The notes: a model not told the origin generated them from the letters alone. A DNA stretch of 64,000 nt from Pohlia nutans (GCA_022496805.1 CM040094.1:18499501-18563500); one strand, 5' to 3'. Positions 44,179 through 56,835 are shown, numbered from the stretch's first letter. Made by a program: numbers and translations.

Positions 44179-44856
44179 CCTTCCTCCCTCGCTAATCAGT
44201 TGTTTGCCACTCTGCCTTGTCTCTCTCGCAACGAAAAATCACGCACAGAGGGAAGAATGGAATGGGGAATTTAGCCCTGGCGCTGATCCCGCAAACCCTG
44301 ACACTCTAGGGCGCTCTTCACGACACGTGAGCCATAGCCGGCTTGCGTTGTATCGTCAGCATCTGGACGACAACAATTGGCCTCCTTCGTCAGAAGGAAC
44401 GCGAGGACCGGCAAGAAGCCCAACTTGCCGTAGCAGTTTTGACTTTTGACACAATATTCTTAAGCCGTAGACTTTGTGTCCCTATCAAAGTTTCCAAGAT
44501 TTTCTCCAATGCTCTTGGATGCTTCATTTTTTCACATCTTAGAGCATTCCCACCCATGCACGCTAGGACTAACCCTCTCAAATTATTCATCTACATGTGA
44601 AGGGCCCTTGCACTCACACTCCCCCACCCTTGCACGCCCTTCACGTATCAAAAGTGCGCATCAAATAGTCAATGGACCAATCACAAGTAGAATGAGAGGA
44701 ATAATCATCGAATAGTCAACTCAATAGTGATTTCAAGGCCCAATTTCTAACACGCTAGAATCCAGAGTCAAGAAGCATTTTGAAAGGCCCCTTGAAACTT
44801 TTCATCCACTTCTTGAGGTCAGAGACCCTGTGAGGCCATGGGTGGCCATGCTCTTA

Positions 44857-45144
44857 GGGCTGCTTCATACTACAACCGAAGGTCGAGAGGCCGTCAATTT
44901 CCACCAGTCAACTAATCAAATTGCAAGAAACCATGGGTTTAGCCTCTCGACCATCGCTCTCCAAAATGCCTACGTGGTAGTGACCGAGCTATTTTCAGTA
45001 GATTTCTTTGGACTCTCAACAAAGTTTGGACCCTTAATCCCATGGATCGAGCTATTTTCAGTACATTTCTTTGGACTCTCAACAAAGTTTGGACTCTTAA
45101 TCCCACGGCCTCTCGGCTTTGACAGCCATCATGTGAAGCGGCCC
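44857..45144. mobile_element. PIF/Harbinger-like MITE family F, copy 1
   Basis: Ends GGGCTGCTTCATACTACAAC and ATCATGTGAAGCGGCCC with TTA on both sides (44854-44856 and 45145-45147). It shares GGTCGAGAGGCC with copies at 47863, 52162 and 58803. It has an internal direct duplication of GAGCTATTTTCAGTA. Confidence 0.8.
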
Positions 45145-45147
45145 TTA

Positions 45148-46977
45148 AGTTTATCTTATTTGCTTGACTCCTACGAAATTCCCTCATAAGGTGGCAAGTG
45201 TCATCTTTTCACTCCATGTTCCAAGGAAAATTATTGTATCAGTAAAAAGCCAATCAAGCAGTAGGCAATAGTAGACAATAGACAATGCGATACCCTACTA
45301 CTTTAAAATGTTATGAATAGGTTCTTGTAGACTTCCTTTTGTGTTATGAATAGGTTCTTGTAGACTTCTTTTTATTCAAATTTATTTGTCTTTATAACAA
45401 CATGTGCTATGTCTTTCATTAAATTCCGATGATTCCAAATTTGATCGATTGAATTTATCATTTTAAAACTATAAATCCTTGATTGTTTAAGGGTTAACCA
45501 TACCAAACAAACAACAAAGAAATAATAATAATATAAAAATAATAAATAAAATAATAACTAACTAACAAATGAGAGTTGTTTGTGACACTCTTTTTGGTCG
45601 TTTTTTTCAAAGTGTTTAAAATAATGTTGAAAAGAGTAAAAAAAAAACCAACACCCTTTTTTGGACATAGAATGCCTAGGAGGAGGGTGTTAGCATCCTA
45701 CGGGTTTGCACAATGTTTTGATGCACATTTGCACATTGTGTATTTGTTTAAAATGCTAACTTTCAAACTGATTTCAGAAATATGTGGCAATAATACAATG
45801 AAAAATGAAACGCACCGACTTTTAAATTTATGTACATATTAACTATAGAATAAAAATTAGATTTTCAAAATGATTTTATCTTGAAGATTTTGAGTATCAA
45901 AACTACCATTCTAATAACAGTTCTGACTAATTTATGATCAAACTTTGAATGTAAATATTGTCTATGTTTGATTCTATACTTGAATTTTTTTAAATAAGCC
46001 ACCAGCAAAATTTCATTGCCAAGCACAAAATCCTTCCAAAAAAAAATTAACAAGAAAACAAATCAAATGTACAAAAAATAAAACATTTTAAAATTTTGAA
46101 TTTCAATCAATTCAAAAAAAACTTGAAAAAACTTGAAGATATTTTTGTTCACATTGTTATGTGAACATTAGAAAAATTCATAGCTCAAATTTCCATCCAC
46201 AACCTTTTTTTCTCCTACTCTTTTAGAATTTAAAGTAGTTATTATACACAGTGACATTGTACTCGTTTTATTTTAATTTGTGTCTTATTAATAGGTACAT
46301 CATATTTTTTAAAATATCTTGAAATGGTCACTTGGATTACACGTACATTCACTAAACCAAAATCAGTCTCAAGACTTCACAATCCTTTGTTGTCTCAATG
46401 TCACAAATTTTAAACAATCTCAAAATCCTGAAAAGAATGCATTGTGACAAAATGGTTGGTGACCCGTACCATGCAATTGCTTAGGAGGCTATTTACGTAA
46501 CTAGTTAGAAGTGAATTGATCTATTTTTCATATAGCTGATTCAAAATGAAAATTTTGGCCAAATGGACAATAAAAGTTTCTATTTCAAATACAAATGCAA
46601 ATATAACAGAAGCATATTAATGAACGAATGATTGATTATAAAGAGCATTAGATATTGGCTAATTTGGCTCAATTTCTCCTTGAACCTTGTATCATTACGA
46701 TCCCTAAATGACTTTTAGGGCTCTATATGTACTAAAATACAATGGTATGTTCAATATAGTGTATCTTCAAATACAATAGTATATTTAAATATGTTCATGT
46801 TGTAAGTACAACTGCAATGGTTTGATTATGCGCAGAAAAATAACCATTTCAAATTTTCCATCCCATTGATTGCCATCATAGGTTTGTGTTGTTTCTCTCT
46901 CTAAATTGCAATGATCCAACATGCTCAAGTTGGAATCAACACGACCAATGATTTTTTTGGTTGCTATTTTAGCCAAA
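45148..46977. other. AT-rich intergenic region with a decayed E6 end
   Basis: Around 45300-45497 are E6-like segments (TAGGTTCTTGTAGACTTCC twice, ATCATTTTAAAACTATAAAT) ending in GTTTAAGGGTTAA, a degenerate TTAA element. No gene seen in the rest. Confidence 0.5.
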
Positions 46978-47240
46978 TTGCTACATAAAATTTGGACTAG
47001 CTAATTGATGCAAAAAAATTGGAAAAACAAATAACCACATTTCCTATATGGAGCTAAGATGTGTAGCCTCTTTAAACCTAGATATCACCCCACCCAAGTA
47101 TTGCCTAAGTAGCACACAGGTACCACATGTATATTACCCTGATATTACTTATATATTAACATGAAAAGAGCATTCAAGTGCCTGGATTGCTCATCCAAGG
47201 AGCCTGGATTAAAACAGTAGCAAATAGAAAACTGTCTTGA
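46978..47240. repeat. Interspersed repeat family J, inverted copy
   Basis: Reverse complement of the 10037 and 22250 copies: GATGTGTAGCCTCTTTAAAC, ATTGCCTAAGTAGCACAC, AACAGTAGCAAATAGAAAAC. Confidence 0.75.
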
Positions 47241-47610
47241 CCAAAAGAAAACCACTGAACGTGACTGACATGAAACAGTTTCACAGATCCAAAGTCCACT
47301 GTGTATGAGCAGCCAGCTTCCTGCAGTTCAGAGACCGGTATAAACAGAAAATTCCACAAACAAAACAGACAGAGAGCAGGCACGTGAGGTTGAGAATATC
47401 GTACAAATCCGGATTTGCAACAGTGTCATCGCCTCTCCGAGTCTGTTCCTGCAACAACATGATGATTCTCGGCTCTTAAGACAAATGCAATTAATGGTCT
47501 AGAGATGTTCATCAGAGTTGCATTCCCTCTCCTAATCTGAGCACAGCCCCAGAAATCAACAAACACGAATAGTTTAGGGTTTAGGGTTCAAAAACTGGAA
47601 TGGAGAAGAA

Positions 47611-47862
47611 CCTCTAAGCGTCTAAAACGTCCAATATGACCATCTGCATTACTGAACTTTGCAACGGTGGCATTTTCTCAATTTACCTTGGTTTTTTTAT
47701 TGCAATACATCAATTGAAGCTCACAATACATCATTTTAAAGCTCTTGTAGTCTTGTTCTATACTATAAGATCAAACGGGTCAAACTAAAGTCATTTTCAC
47801 AAAAATAGATGATTTGCATCAAGGGGTTCAATTTTCCTCCACTACAAAGTGGACACTTGGGG
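47611..47862. mobile_element. Degenerate TTAA element family E5
   Basis: Left CCTCTAAGCGTC, right GGACACTTGGGG; interior TGCAACGGTGGCATTTTCTC and TTTGCATCAAGGGGTTC as in other E5 copies. The outer TTAAs have decayed. It directly abuts a family F element. Confidence 0.65.
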
Positions 47863-48190
47863 CCGCATCACACTATGGCCAAAGGTCGAGAGGCAGTCGA
47901 TTTCCACTAATCAGATTGCAAGAAATCAAGAATTCGGCCTCTCAACCCTTCACACTAAAGGCCAAAGTCCAAAGGCAGTCACCCTCCAAAATGCCTACAT
48001 GGCAGCACTTTTTGACCAAGGAGCCAAACTCTCTCGAAGGAAGTTTAGATCAGACACGAATGAAAACCCATCAATTTTTTTCGTAAAAAACCAAAATTAT
48101 ATTTTATTACCTATTTTCAGCCAATTCCTTTGCACTCTCAACAAAGTTTGGCCACTCAATCTCTCGAATTGGACGGCCATAGTGTTAAAA
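47863..48190. mobile_element. MITE family F, copy 2
   Basis: Left CATCACACTATGGCCAAAGG, right GGACGGCCATAGTGTTAAA. Interior AATGCCTACATGGCAGCAC matches 44857, 52162 and 58803. Confidence 0.75.
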
Positions 48191-48511
48191 GGCAAGAGAT
48201 CACAAGAGGCAAGGAAGTTGGAAAGAAAGCAAGATTTCCTCACAATCCACGACTGCTAGAAGTCAAGTCGGTGGCTGTAAAGCGTTCACGACTGTTGACA
48301 GATCATGTACCCCATGGCTAGAATCTGAGTGGGAACACTATGAAACTGCTTTTCCTCGCATTTACAATCAAACTATGTTACATGATTTTGTACAGTACAT
48401 GGCAGGGGCGAGTCTGAGTTCCTCAAATGCGCCAATCTACAAAGTGATAAAATCATAAGTGAACAAAACATGAGTTCACAAAATCCTACGTTCACTAAAA
48501 CAGCATTGAAT

Positions 48512-49117
48512 TCACGAGAAAAAGTCCGATTCATAATGTTTCCTTCCCCTAAATGTGATAGCGCCGGAAGGATCGTCAGGGCTAGAAGGTACCGAAATGA
48601 ATCCCCATTGTGAGGGCGCGGCGGACACTGGGCCCCTGCTGCCATACCTAAGCTTCAAATCGTACGCTGCTCGCTTTTGTCGGTCATGAAGGATCACGTA
48701 CGCCATTTTGAGCTCCAAAAAAGCCTTCGTGGCCTCTTCTCTTTGCTCCTCGGGCACCACGTCGGGATGCACCTTGAGTGCCTTGCTCCGGTACGCAGTC
48801 CTGATTTGCTCCGGCGTCGAAAGCGGGCTCACCCCGAGGTAATCGTACAGCGTTTGACCACCAATAATGTGACGCGATTCAAAATTCTCCCGGACGTGGT
48901 CGGCGTCCGTCGCGTACGCCCACGACGCTGCCGTCGCACCGCCCGTTCCTCTTCGTCTTCTCCGACGTCGCAATTCACCAGACAGCGGAACAAACGATGC
49001 TTGCCCGAAGACGAGAGACACGGACGAGGTTTGGCAATCCTCCCCTGGGATCAATGAGGAACGCCTCGGCGACACTACAACGAAAGCTCCAGACACTCCC
49101 ACTGCTGCCATGTCCAC
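48512..49117 (-). CDS. J-domain (DnaJ-like) protein, probably plastid
   Basis: Intronless 201-residue protein. N-terminal about 80 residues are Ser/Val-rich with an Arg run (ELRRRRRRRG at about 49), typical of an organelle transit peptide. The J domain spans about 89-155: TLYDYLGVSP, helix II AYRSKALKVHPD with the HPD motif at 117-119, helix III KAFLELKMAYVIL and RAAYDLKL. HPD stimulates Hsp70 ATPase. No Gly/Phe or zinc region, so it is a type III (DJC) protein like the plastid DnaJ11 group; the tail after 160 is short. Either Met1 or Met3 could be the start. A telo-box lies just upstream. Confidence 0.88.
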   Translation of the reverse strand: MDMAAVGVSGAFVVVSPRRSSLIPGEDCQTSSVSLVFGQASFVPLSGELRRRRRRRGTGGATAASWAYATDADHVRENFESRHIIGGQTLYDYLGVSPLSTPEQIRTAYRSKALKVHPDVVPEEQREEATKAFLELKMAYVILHDRQKRAAYDLKLRYGSRGPVSAAPSQWGFISVPSSPDDPSGAITFRGRKHYESDFFS

Positions 49118-49300
49118 TCAAACCCTCGATCTCACGCCCAATCCTCAAAACCCTAACCTCCATGTCGGATCAGAAAGTCCGCCATAGCAGCTACCGAATC
49201 TTCTACAACCGACTAAGTTCCTTCCCATTCCAATTCACTTCATTGATCCCGGGGGCAGAGGAGCTCACCGCCGACTAGCTAACGAAACCCTAGAATGAAG
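49118..49300 (-). promoter_or_regulatory. Upstream region of the J-domain gene with telo-boxes
   Basis: AAACCCTA at 49148-49155 and GAAACCCTAG near 49284-49293 precede the ATG at 49117. A role in expression is inferred from the known telo-box position in plant genes. Confidence 0.45.
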
Positions 49301-49857
49301 AGTCAAGAGCCATTAATAGAGAATCCACCGAATTCAACCGTGGAACCAGATTTAGAGCACCCATGCAGAATTGAATTCCGGTAAGGTACAAAACGGGGCC
49401 TGCGGTGACGGAACTCTCAAGATAAGTTACGACTTACGAGGCCGTTGATGAGCTCCGGGGCTCCATCTCCATCGCCAACACCGACGGAGCTCTTGTGCAG
49501 GGTGGGAAGGGGCGGAAACGAACGGAGAAACTGAGGAGCTCCCTGCACCGTCCGATCGATGATGGCCCGCCGTCTGTCAGATCGCACCCCTGCCTCGGAA
49601 ATCGCAGCTCGTATTCAAATTGTGTGTGTGGCTCAGAAAGCGACTGAATTTAGGACCGCTTCACACTATGGGAAATGCCGTGTCCAACTAATTTTAGTTC
49701 ATGTTGTGCATTAGAGTGTTGAGGAAAACACAAAGCAAATGCAAATAAAAGCAAAAGCATACACAAACAATCCAAAAACTAGTGCACAAGAGCATCCAAG
49801 ACACAATAGAGTTAACCGAAAAGTCAGCTCAAAGAGGAAAGTTTTAGCAAACTCCTC

Positions 49858-50401
49858 TTAACCCCTAAGTGACGGATCAACCATTTTATGCTCTCTGCCC
49901 TTTTTTTATGGGCTGCCCGAAATAGAAAAAAACATTTTTATAGATTTTTTTTTTTTAAATAGGTTATCAAGTCTACTTTCCAACCCAATTTGAATCATGT
50001 CAATCCGAGTTAAACTCCACCCGGGAGAAATTTTTAAAGAAAAACACCTCTACATTGTCTAGTCTTAGAAAACTTACTATTTGGGGAAAGTAATGATGTT
50101 CTCTCCGTTGAAAAATTTGCAATTTTTGATTTTAGAATAGAATGTATAGTTTTAACAAATCATACAAATTTTCAAATTCTAAAAGTAAAATATGAGAATC
50201 TTATGAATATTTGAAGTTAAATGCTTCTAAATTCATTATGAGATGATAAAAAACTATTTTTTGATATTTGACCATATAGAAAATTACTAAACATCAAGCT
50301 CCTCATTTTCTCTTTTGGACCAAACTTCATCAAAGTTGAAGAAGTAATTTTTTATAACACATTTATGTTTTGCCCTTACCCCTCCGTCATTTAGGGGTTA
50401 A
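49858..50401. mobile_element. TTAA element family E2, copy 2 (uninterrupted)
   Basis: Ends TTAACCCCTAAGTGACGGA and CCTCCGTCATTTAGGGGTTAA minus its first base. At 544 bp it is the reference length for the family, lacking the MITEs of copies 1 and 3. Confidence 0.9.
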
Positions 50402-51342
50402 CCCCTAAATTTCCTAGTGTTTTTGGGAGCTTGAAACCTCAAAACTGCGATTTTCTACCTCTATGTACTCCCGGGGATGTGAACCAAGTTTTTTTACTTC
50501 TTTTAGAATTCCAACCGTAAGATCTTGTATCTAAGCCTATTCATAGCTACTGTTTCAAAAATTGACCGTTGGATGTTTATCATTTGCAAGATCATAACAT
50601 CCAAAGTTTGTGCAAAAGTTTTTCTGGGCATTGTTTGGGAGGCATTGTCTCCATAGTGCAAAGGGGGACTTGAAGATTGTTAGTCCAAACATTTTGCTCA
50701 TATTTTTTTCCATGTAGGTAACTAAGTTAGGCACCTTCATGCAAAATTTTAGAGACTCATTATGCTTTTTTGGCCTTCATGCAAATTATTTTTCAGAAGA
50801 AGGTTCAAAAACCACAATATGGTAAAACTTGAATAATGTTAAAGGTTTTTGGTTTAGTAAAAAAGTGAACGGTGAAAAGTTACATCTATGAGTTTGTGAA
50901 TTTTAGAAGAAAAAAAAAATCGAAAAATTCCTAAATCTCAAATTTTGACAATTTTTGAAAGAAAAAATTGTAAAATTACAAAAAAACTTTGAAGCTTGCC
51001 CTTGTAAATTTTGAAGGCTGCCCATGTAAAATTGTTAAAACTTTCAACTTGGATTTTTTTAAATGTGTGTAGTAGTATTATTATAAACATATTTCCAAAA
51101 AAAAAATTCAAAAAAACACTTTTTTTTTTTTTTTTGCTGCCCCAGTTGGGCTTGAAAACAAAATTTTGCATAATAAAATTCTAAAACTTGAATTTGGCTG
51201 CCCAAATTTTACCACATATAGTATGTATGTATTACCACACCCACACCAAATTTTAACCCAAAATACTAAAGTTAAACCCGTCATCTAGGCTACCCGAAAC
51301 AACAAAAAGCCATTTTGGCTTTTAAGGGCCTTTAGGGGTTAA
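50398..51342. mobile_element. TTAA element family E9, copy 1
   Basis: Ends TTAACCCCTAAATTTCC and GGGCCTTTAGGGGTTAA. Near-identical in length (945 bp) and content to 54594-55537. It shares the TTAA at 50398-50401 with E2, so one element inserted into the other's target duplication. Terminal repeats are short beyond the common core. Confidence 0.85.
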
Positions 51343-51590
51343 ACTCATATTGAAATATAAATAGACTAAAAACTAGTTCATGATGAGTTGGGAGACAATC
51401 TAAAGCCCGCCACTGCCATTATTCTCCACACCTCGCAATGACTCTCACACCTTCTATCAAACCTCTAAGCCCATGGCCCACAAGAGGACAATTTATGACA
51501 TGACACTATTCAACCCAAGTATAACTCAAAAAAGAGGCTAGAAGTAGAGCAAAAAGGGAGGTTAGATGGGCTTCTTTTCGGTTAACTCTA

Positions 51591-52161
51591 GTATCCAAGA
51601 CACAATGATGGAAAGTAGTTTATATTGTCCCAAGCAGGACATAGTACTTGTTTATGTACCTGATCAATACCTCCCACCGAGGCGCCTAGGTGGGTCCTCT
51701 GCATCGGTGGACAATAACTAATCTACAACTAACTAATTAATGGCTTGTAACTAATGATGAGGAAACTAGTTGTTTGCCTTAGTAGTCGGTACTGCTCATA
51801 CCCGGCATTACTACCTGGGACTAGAATTGAAATTCGGGACTAGTTCGGTTGATAACTCTCAGATAGGTTCTCAACATAGAGGACGGGTGTTTCAGCGATT
51901 AGCCACGCTTGCCACTTCCTCAAACCAAGGCCGTTGCTTTTGACGAACCCACTCTCACATTTACTAAAAGAGATTGAACAATGAATCAATTGTTCATTTT
52001 CTACAAATGTGGGGCCGGGTGCCTTATGGAAAGGGGCTTCACATTGATAGAAAAGGTGGAGTTGCCAAGGGAGATATCCAGGCAAGTGGTGTTCAATTCC
52101 ACGCATGCATAGTGATCTTGTGTGAACATCTCCCTTGGGAACGCTATTTTTTCTACTAGTG
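51591..52161. other. Unexplained single-copy-like region
   Basis: Contains a 116-codon minus frame (51840-52190) with no recognised motif that extends into the F element. It could be a decayed gene or element fragment; I do not call it a gene. Confidence 0.35.
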
Positions 52162-52570
52162 TTTGATATAGCCAAAGGTCGAGAGGCCATTCAATTTTAC
52201 CAATCAAATTGCAAAGAAGCCACAAATTGGCCTCTTAACCCTTCACACTAGAGTCCAAATTTCAAAGGTTGTAGCCTTTCAAAATGCCTACACGACAATA
52301 CTCTTTTTACAATTTTGAAACTAAACAAAAGGACTTTTGAGGAAGAATTGAGAAAGGACTCTTGAAGAAGAATTAGGACAAGAATCATAATTCGACAAGC
52401 CCTTAAATTCTGAACCACTGGGATTTTTTAAATATTATTAAAGCCTTGATTTTGAATTTGGCCTTGGAGCTTCACACTATAGTCAGCAAAAGGCCTCAGC
52501 AAAAGGCCTCAACATAAATTGACGACTTGACGACTTGAATGGCTATAGTGATAGTGTGAACCTCTTTTTA
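52162..52570. mobile_element. MITE family F, copy 3, degenerate
   Basis: GATATAGCCAAAGGTCGAGA near the left end and GGCTATAGTGATAGTGTG near the right; interior GCCTCTTAACCCTTCACAC as in copy 2. Confidence 0.6.
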
Positions 52571-54238
52571 GTAACTTCACCAATGGTTTCACAGTTTGAA
52601 TTTTACGAAAAGTAGGAAATTTCATAAATAATCAAATTTAGCTCCTAAAGGACTAAGTGAAGATATGAAAATGTATTATAGAAAAATAGTTTAATGATAA
52701 CTTTCAAATAAGAATTGCGCATTATGATTCATGAATCATATCCATATGGTTGTATTCATCATTGCAATAACCAATATTTATAATTATATTTGAGAAAAAG
52801 TAGATTAATTTTTTTTTAAATTGAAATGAAAAATGCAAATTTTCACACGTTTCCACATTTTACATTATTTGAATTAAAGTTAATTTTGAAGGGCCCTTAA
52901 AAGGGTCACTTTTTGAACTTAAAAAAGTTAGAATTTCAAATGAAACACAAACATGTTCTTTTAAAATCATTAATTCAAATTACTATTAAGAAATGAACAA
53001 ATGGTGCTCAAAAATAATTATGTTTGAATTCAATCATCATGAAAAATGTGCATATTGTGGCAATTAGAGGTTAAATCATGTCAATTCTAACCATTCACAA
53101 TATTGAAATATTTGTGTCCACAAGGTCTTTTAATTATGTGATTAATGCACACAACGGGCAACATTATATTTTTAGAAAGTATATTAAATTTATTGTCAAG
53201 TTTTGAAATGTTTAGTTTAAAAACATTCATAACAATTACAAAATGTGCTAAAAAAATCCCAAATTTTAATGTAGGTAGAAATTTCCACCAAAAACTTTAA
53301 ATTGGCAATTATGGGAAAATATCTTGTTTCTCCAATTGAGTACAACATGTGGTGTAGTATTTTATTTTATTTTATTTTTCCGACACTAAAACACTACATG
53401 AACCTCATAATTGCATTTTGGTTTAAAATGTTTGAATGAGGAACTTGAGTAATTTTGTACTATGGGGAACATTTCTTTTCATCCATCTCTTGAAGCAAAT
53501 CTCGCCGCATCTTCATTGCTTGCATTTTGCTCAATTTTGCTTTCTCGACGCTCTGCCATCTAGCGAAAGAGATGATCTCCATTTGAAATGACAACATATA
53601 TAACTGCCACCATTGCGGCAAAAGAGTACATCCTTACCATAGTTTTTGGTGAATCAATCAACAAATTGATGTCGTTGTATCTACGATGAATTCATACACT
53701 AATTGAAAATAATAATTTAATAGTATACATCCAAACATAAATTTCACGGCATGGCATTGTAACAATATCACAAAGCAAAATTTTACTACCAATAGGCTAC
53801 ACTTCACATGCAAATCCACTCTCAAAAGGCATTAAAACAACTATCTCAACATACACTAATATTTGAAACTAAATGTTTTTGAGAAAGTAAACAATTCCAA
53901 GTTATCTTATTTCACAAGATAAAAGTTAGGGTTATTATAGATCACTCCTCAGTTAAACTATTAAGAAACAAAAAAAAGAAAAAAAAAAAAAACACTGATG
54001 ATTCACTTTCACTTCATCCTTCAGAAGAAATAGGGCAACAATGCAAAATTTGAGCAATTTGCAAAAAGTAGTAGGGCTTATGAGATGAAATTACATGAAT
54101 ATCCATCAAAATTTGTGTTCATTCTTTGGAGTATCTTAAAATTGCTAAAAGTAAAAAACAAGGCATGCAATATATTCTCAAACATAAGAGAAATTAAACC
54201 AAGATTCTCTATGTGAATAATACTATTTCATGACCAAG
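52571..54238. other. AT-rich intergenic region, no gene
   Basis: No coding or RNA gene seen. A possible decayed TTAA-type left end (TTTAGCTCCTAAAGGAC) lies near 52637 but has no clear partner. Confidence 0.45.
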
Positions 54239-54471
54239 TTAACCCTTAAAAGTCCCATGGGGATAGTATATACGTTGACGTATAATTGAGATTTGCTATC
54301 AACAAGAAACTTTAAATTGCGATCTTAATAACTCATTAGAACCGCATTGATTTAAATTTTAACTTCTCTTTTGAACTCAAATCCATTGAAGGAGTGGATC
54401 CATTCCAAATACAACCAAAATACACCGTATTCTACTGGTCGCCACGGCACGTTCAGACCTTTAGGGGTTAA
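54239..54471. mobile_element. TTAA element family E7, uninterrupted copy
   Basis: Left TTAACCCTTAAAAGTCCC, right CAGACCTTTAGGGGTTAA. 233 bp, equal in length to the inner E7 copy at 16779-17011 (in the inverse orientation). Confidence 0.85.
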
Positions 54472-54593
54472 GTACAATTATTTTCTACTCCTCATCTTAT
54501 CTATCTCTCTCCCTTCACGTCCATACAAACTGTTATTGAACCCTACTTCAGAGAAGACAATGATAAATTGATAATACTGAAAAAAAGGAATTC

Positions 54594-55537
54594 TTAACCC
54601 CTAAATTTCCTTGTGTTTTTGGGAGCTTGAAACCTCAAAACTGCGATTTTCTACCTCTATGTACTCCCGGGGATGTGAACCAAGTTTTTTTACTTCTTTT
54701 AGAATTCCAACCGTAAGATCTTGTATCTAAGCCTATTCATAGCTACTGTTTCAAAAATTGACCGTTGGATGTTTATCATTTGCAAGATCATAACATCCAA
54801 AGTTTGTGCAAAGTTTTTTGGGGCATTGCTTGGGAGGCGTTGTCTCCATAGTGCAAAGGGGGACTTGAAGATTGTTAGTCCAAACATTTTGCTCATATTT
54901 TTTTCCATGTAGATAACTAAGTTGGGTACGCTCATGCAAAATTTTAGAGACTCATTACGCGTTTCAAACCTTCATCCAAATTAATTTCCGGAAGTAGGTA
55001 TAAAAATGGCAATTTGGTGAAACATGCATCACATTAATTGTATTTGATTTTTGGAAAAAATGAACGGTGATTAGGTACCTCTATGATTTTATAAATTTTA
55101 GGCGAAATTATTTTTAAAAAATTTCAAAATCTCAAATTTTGACAAATTTCGAAAGAAATGGATGTGAAATTACAAAAAACCTTGGAGGTTGCTATTCTTT
55201 ATTTTGGAGGCTGCCCTTGTCAAGCCAAGAATATAATCAACATGGGTCACTTCAAATTCTGAGCCTAAATGTGGTGAAGAGCATGTCTCCAAAAAAAAAA
55301 TTGAAAAAATGATTATAATAAAAAGTTTTTTTCTGCCCCAGTTGGGCTTGAAACCAAAAATTTCAATAAAAAATTATAAAATCCGAATTTGACTTTGTAA
55401 TTTTTACCCCACACACCTTGTATGTATGACCACGCCCACGCCAAATTATAGTCTAAAATTATTAATTTAGACCCTCCATCTAAGCTGCCCGAAACAGCAA
55501 AAAGCCATTTTGGCTTTTAAGGGCCTTTAGGGGTTAA
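54594..55537. mobile_element. TTAA element family E9, copy 2
   Basis: Ends TTAACCCCTAAATTTCC and GGGCCTTTAGGGGTTAA; 944 bp, colinear with copy 1 (CTACCTCTATGTACTCCCGG, GCAAAGGGGGACTTGAAGAT, TGCCCCAGTTGGGCTTGAAA). The first third is almost identical, the second half more divergent. Confidence 0.88.
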
Positions 55538-55651
55538 GAGGAAATAACGACATAAAATAACTTACCAGCACATATCAAAACCAGGTGCAACAAAGAAACA
55601 ACAACCCTAATTAAAAGGAACACACATACAGAAGATGTTGTATGAACTTCA

Positions 55652-56505
55652 TTAACCCCTAAATGACGGAGGGGGTAAGGGCAAAACATAAATGTCTTAT
55701 AAAAATTTACTTCTTCAACTTTGATGAAGTTTGGTCCAGAAGAGAAAATGGGGAGCTTGATGTTTAGTAATTTTCCATATGGTCAAATATCAAAAAATAG
55801 CTTTTTATCATCTCATAATGAATTTAGAAGCATTTAACTTCAAATATTTATAAGAATCACAAATTTTATTTTTAGAATTTGAAATTTTGTATAATTTGTT
55901 AAAACTAGACATTCTATTCTAAAATCAAAAATTGCAAATTTTTCAACGGAGAGAACATCATTACTTTCCCCAAATAGTAAGTTTTCTAACACTAGACAAT
56001 GTAGAAGTGTCTCGGGGAGGTCACTCCCTTGTATATTTTGTATACACGTGCGATAATGACCTATTTATTTGGGGGGTTATTTTAGCAAAAAAATTTAGCA
56101 AAAAATATTATTAGGTGATGGTATTTTACATATAAAAAGCCTGAGAATATTATATGTGATGGTATTTTACATGTAAACATGTTTCACTTTTTTTAAATCC
56201 CCTATTTTACATGTACATTTTTAACAAAATTTATCTACAATGAATATATTGGACCCTATTTTTTATCGCACGTTGTTTCTAAAAATTTTGCCAGTGAACC
56301 CCCCCGAGAGAAGTGTTTTTCTTTGAAAATTTCTCCCGGGGGAGTTTAACTCGGATTGACATGATTCAAATTGGGTTGGAAAGTAGACTTGATTACCTAT
56401 ATAAAAATATTTTTTATTTTCTATAAAAATGTTTTTTCTATTTTGGGCAGCCCATAAAAAAGGGACAGAGACCATAAAATGGTTGATCCGTCACTTAGGG
56501 GTTAA
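55652..56505. mobile_element. TTAA element family E2, copy 3, inverted, with nested hAT MITE
   Basis: Ends TTAACCCCTAAATGACGGA and TCCGTCACTTAGGGGTTAA. Subtracting the nested 298-bp element and one 8-bp duplication leaves 548 bp, equal to copy 2. Confidence 0.9.
56011..56308. mobile_element. hAT-like MITE nested in E2 copy 3
   Basis: Ends CTCGGGGAGGTCACTCC and CAGTGAACCCCCCCGAG, flanked by a perfect 8-bp duplication AGAAGTGT (56003-56010 and 56309-56316). E2 copy 1 has a single AACACTTCTAC (complement) there, an empty site. Confidence 0.92.
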
Positions 56506-56577
56506 AGATGTAACATGAAGTTCCCAACCAGATTTCCATTCTGTTTCCAACATTCTCTGTATTGTCACTGTTGTGTA

Positions 56578-56835
56578 CTCCCTCCGTCCCAAAGTTATTG
56601 TTCAACTTGTTTGCTTGGAACAGAGTATTTCTTTGAGCCAATTTCATTGATCATATCGTAAGAAACATGATTTAAAAAGGTTCCAAATTATGTCACTAAA
56701 ATGATTGAAGAACATTGCATGTGTTCATTGCAACTTGAATAAAATTAGCCACAAGGAAGTATTTTTTTGGCCTACTTATAAAAGCACTTTCAAACATGAT
56801 TTTCAAACATGACAATAACTTTGGGATGGAGGGAG
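56578..56835. mobile_element. Stowaway-like MITE, second subfamily
   Basis: Ends CTCCCTCCGTCCCAAAGTTA and TAACTTTGGGATGGAGGGAG with TA on both sides. Interior differs from the Stowaway copies in the PDE327-like introns. Confidence 0.9.

Larger units (their letters stand above)
49790..51590. repeat. Host repeat K, interrupted by two TTAA elements
   Basis: Flanks GAGGAAAGTTTTAGCAAACTC (left) and ACTCATATTGAAATATAAAT, GATGAGTTGGGAGACAATCT and GGGCTTCTTTTCGGTTAACT (right) match the continuous copy at 56870-57185. The interrupting block is 49858-51342. Confidence 0.85.

Noticed and set aside
45300..45497. A full TTAA element
   Set aside because: Only E6-like segments and a right end are visible; no left end could be placed.
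51840..52190. 116-codon minus frame as a gene
   Set aside because: No recognised motif, overlaps a MITE end, and composition is like the background.
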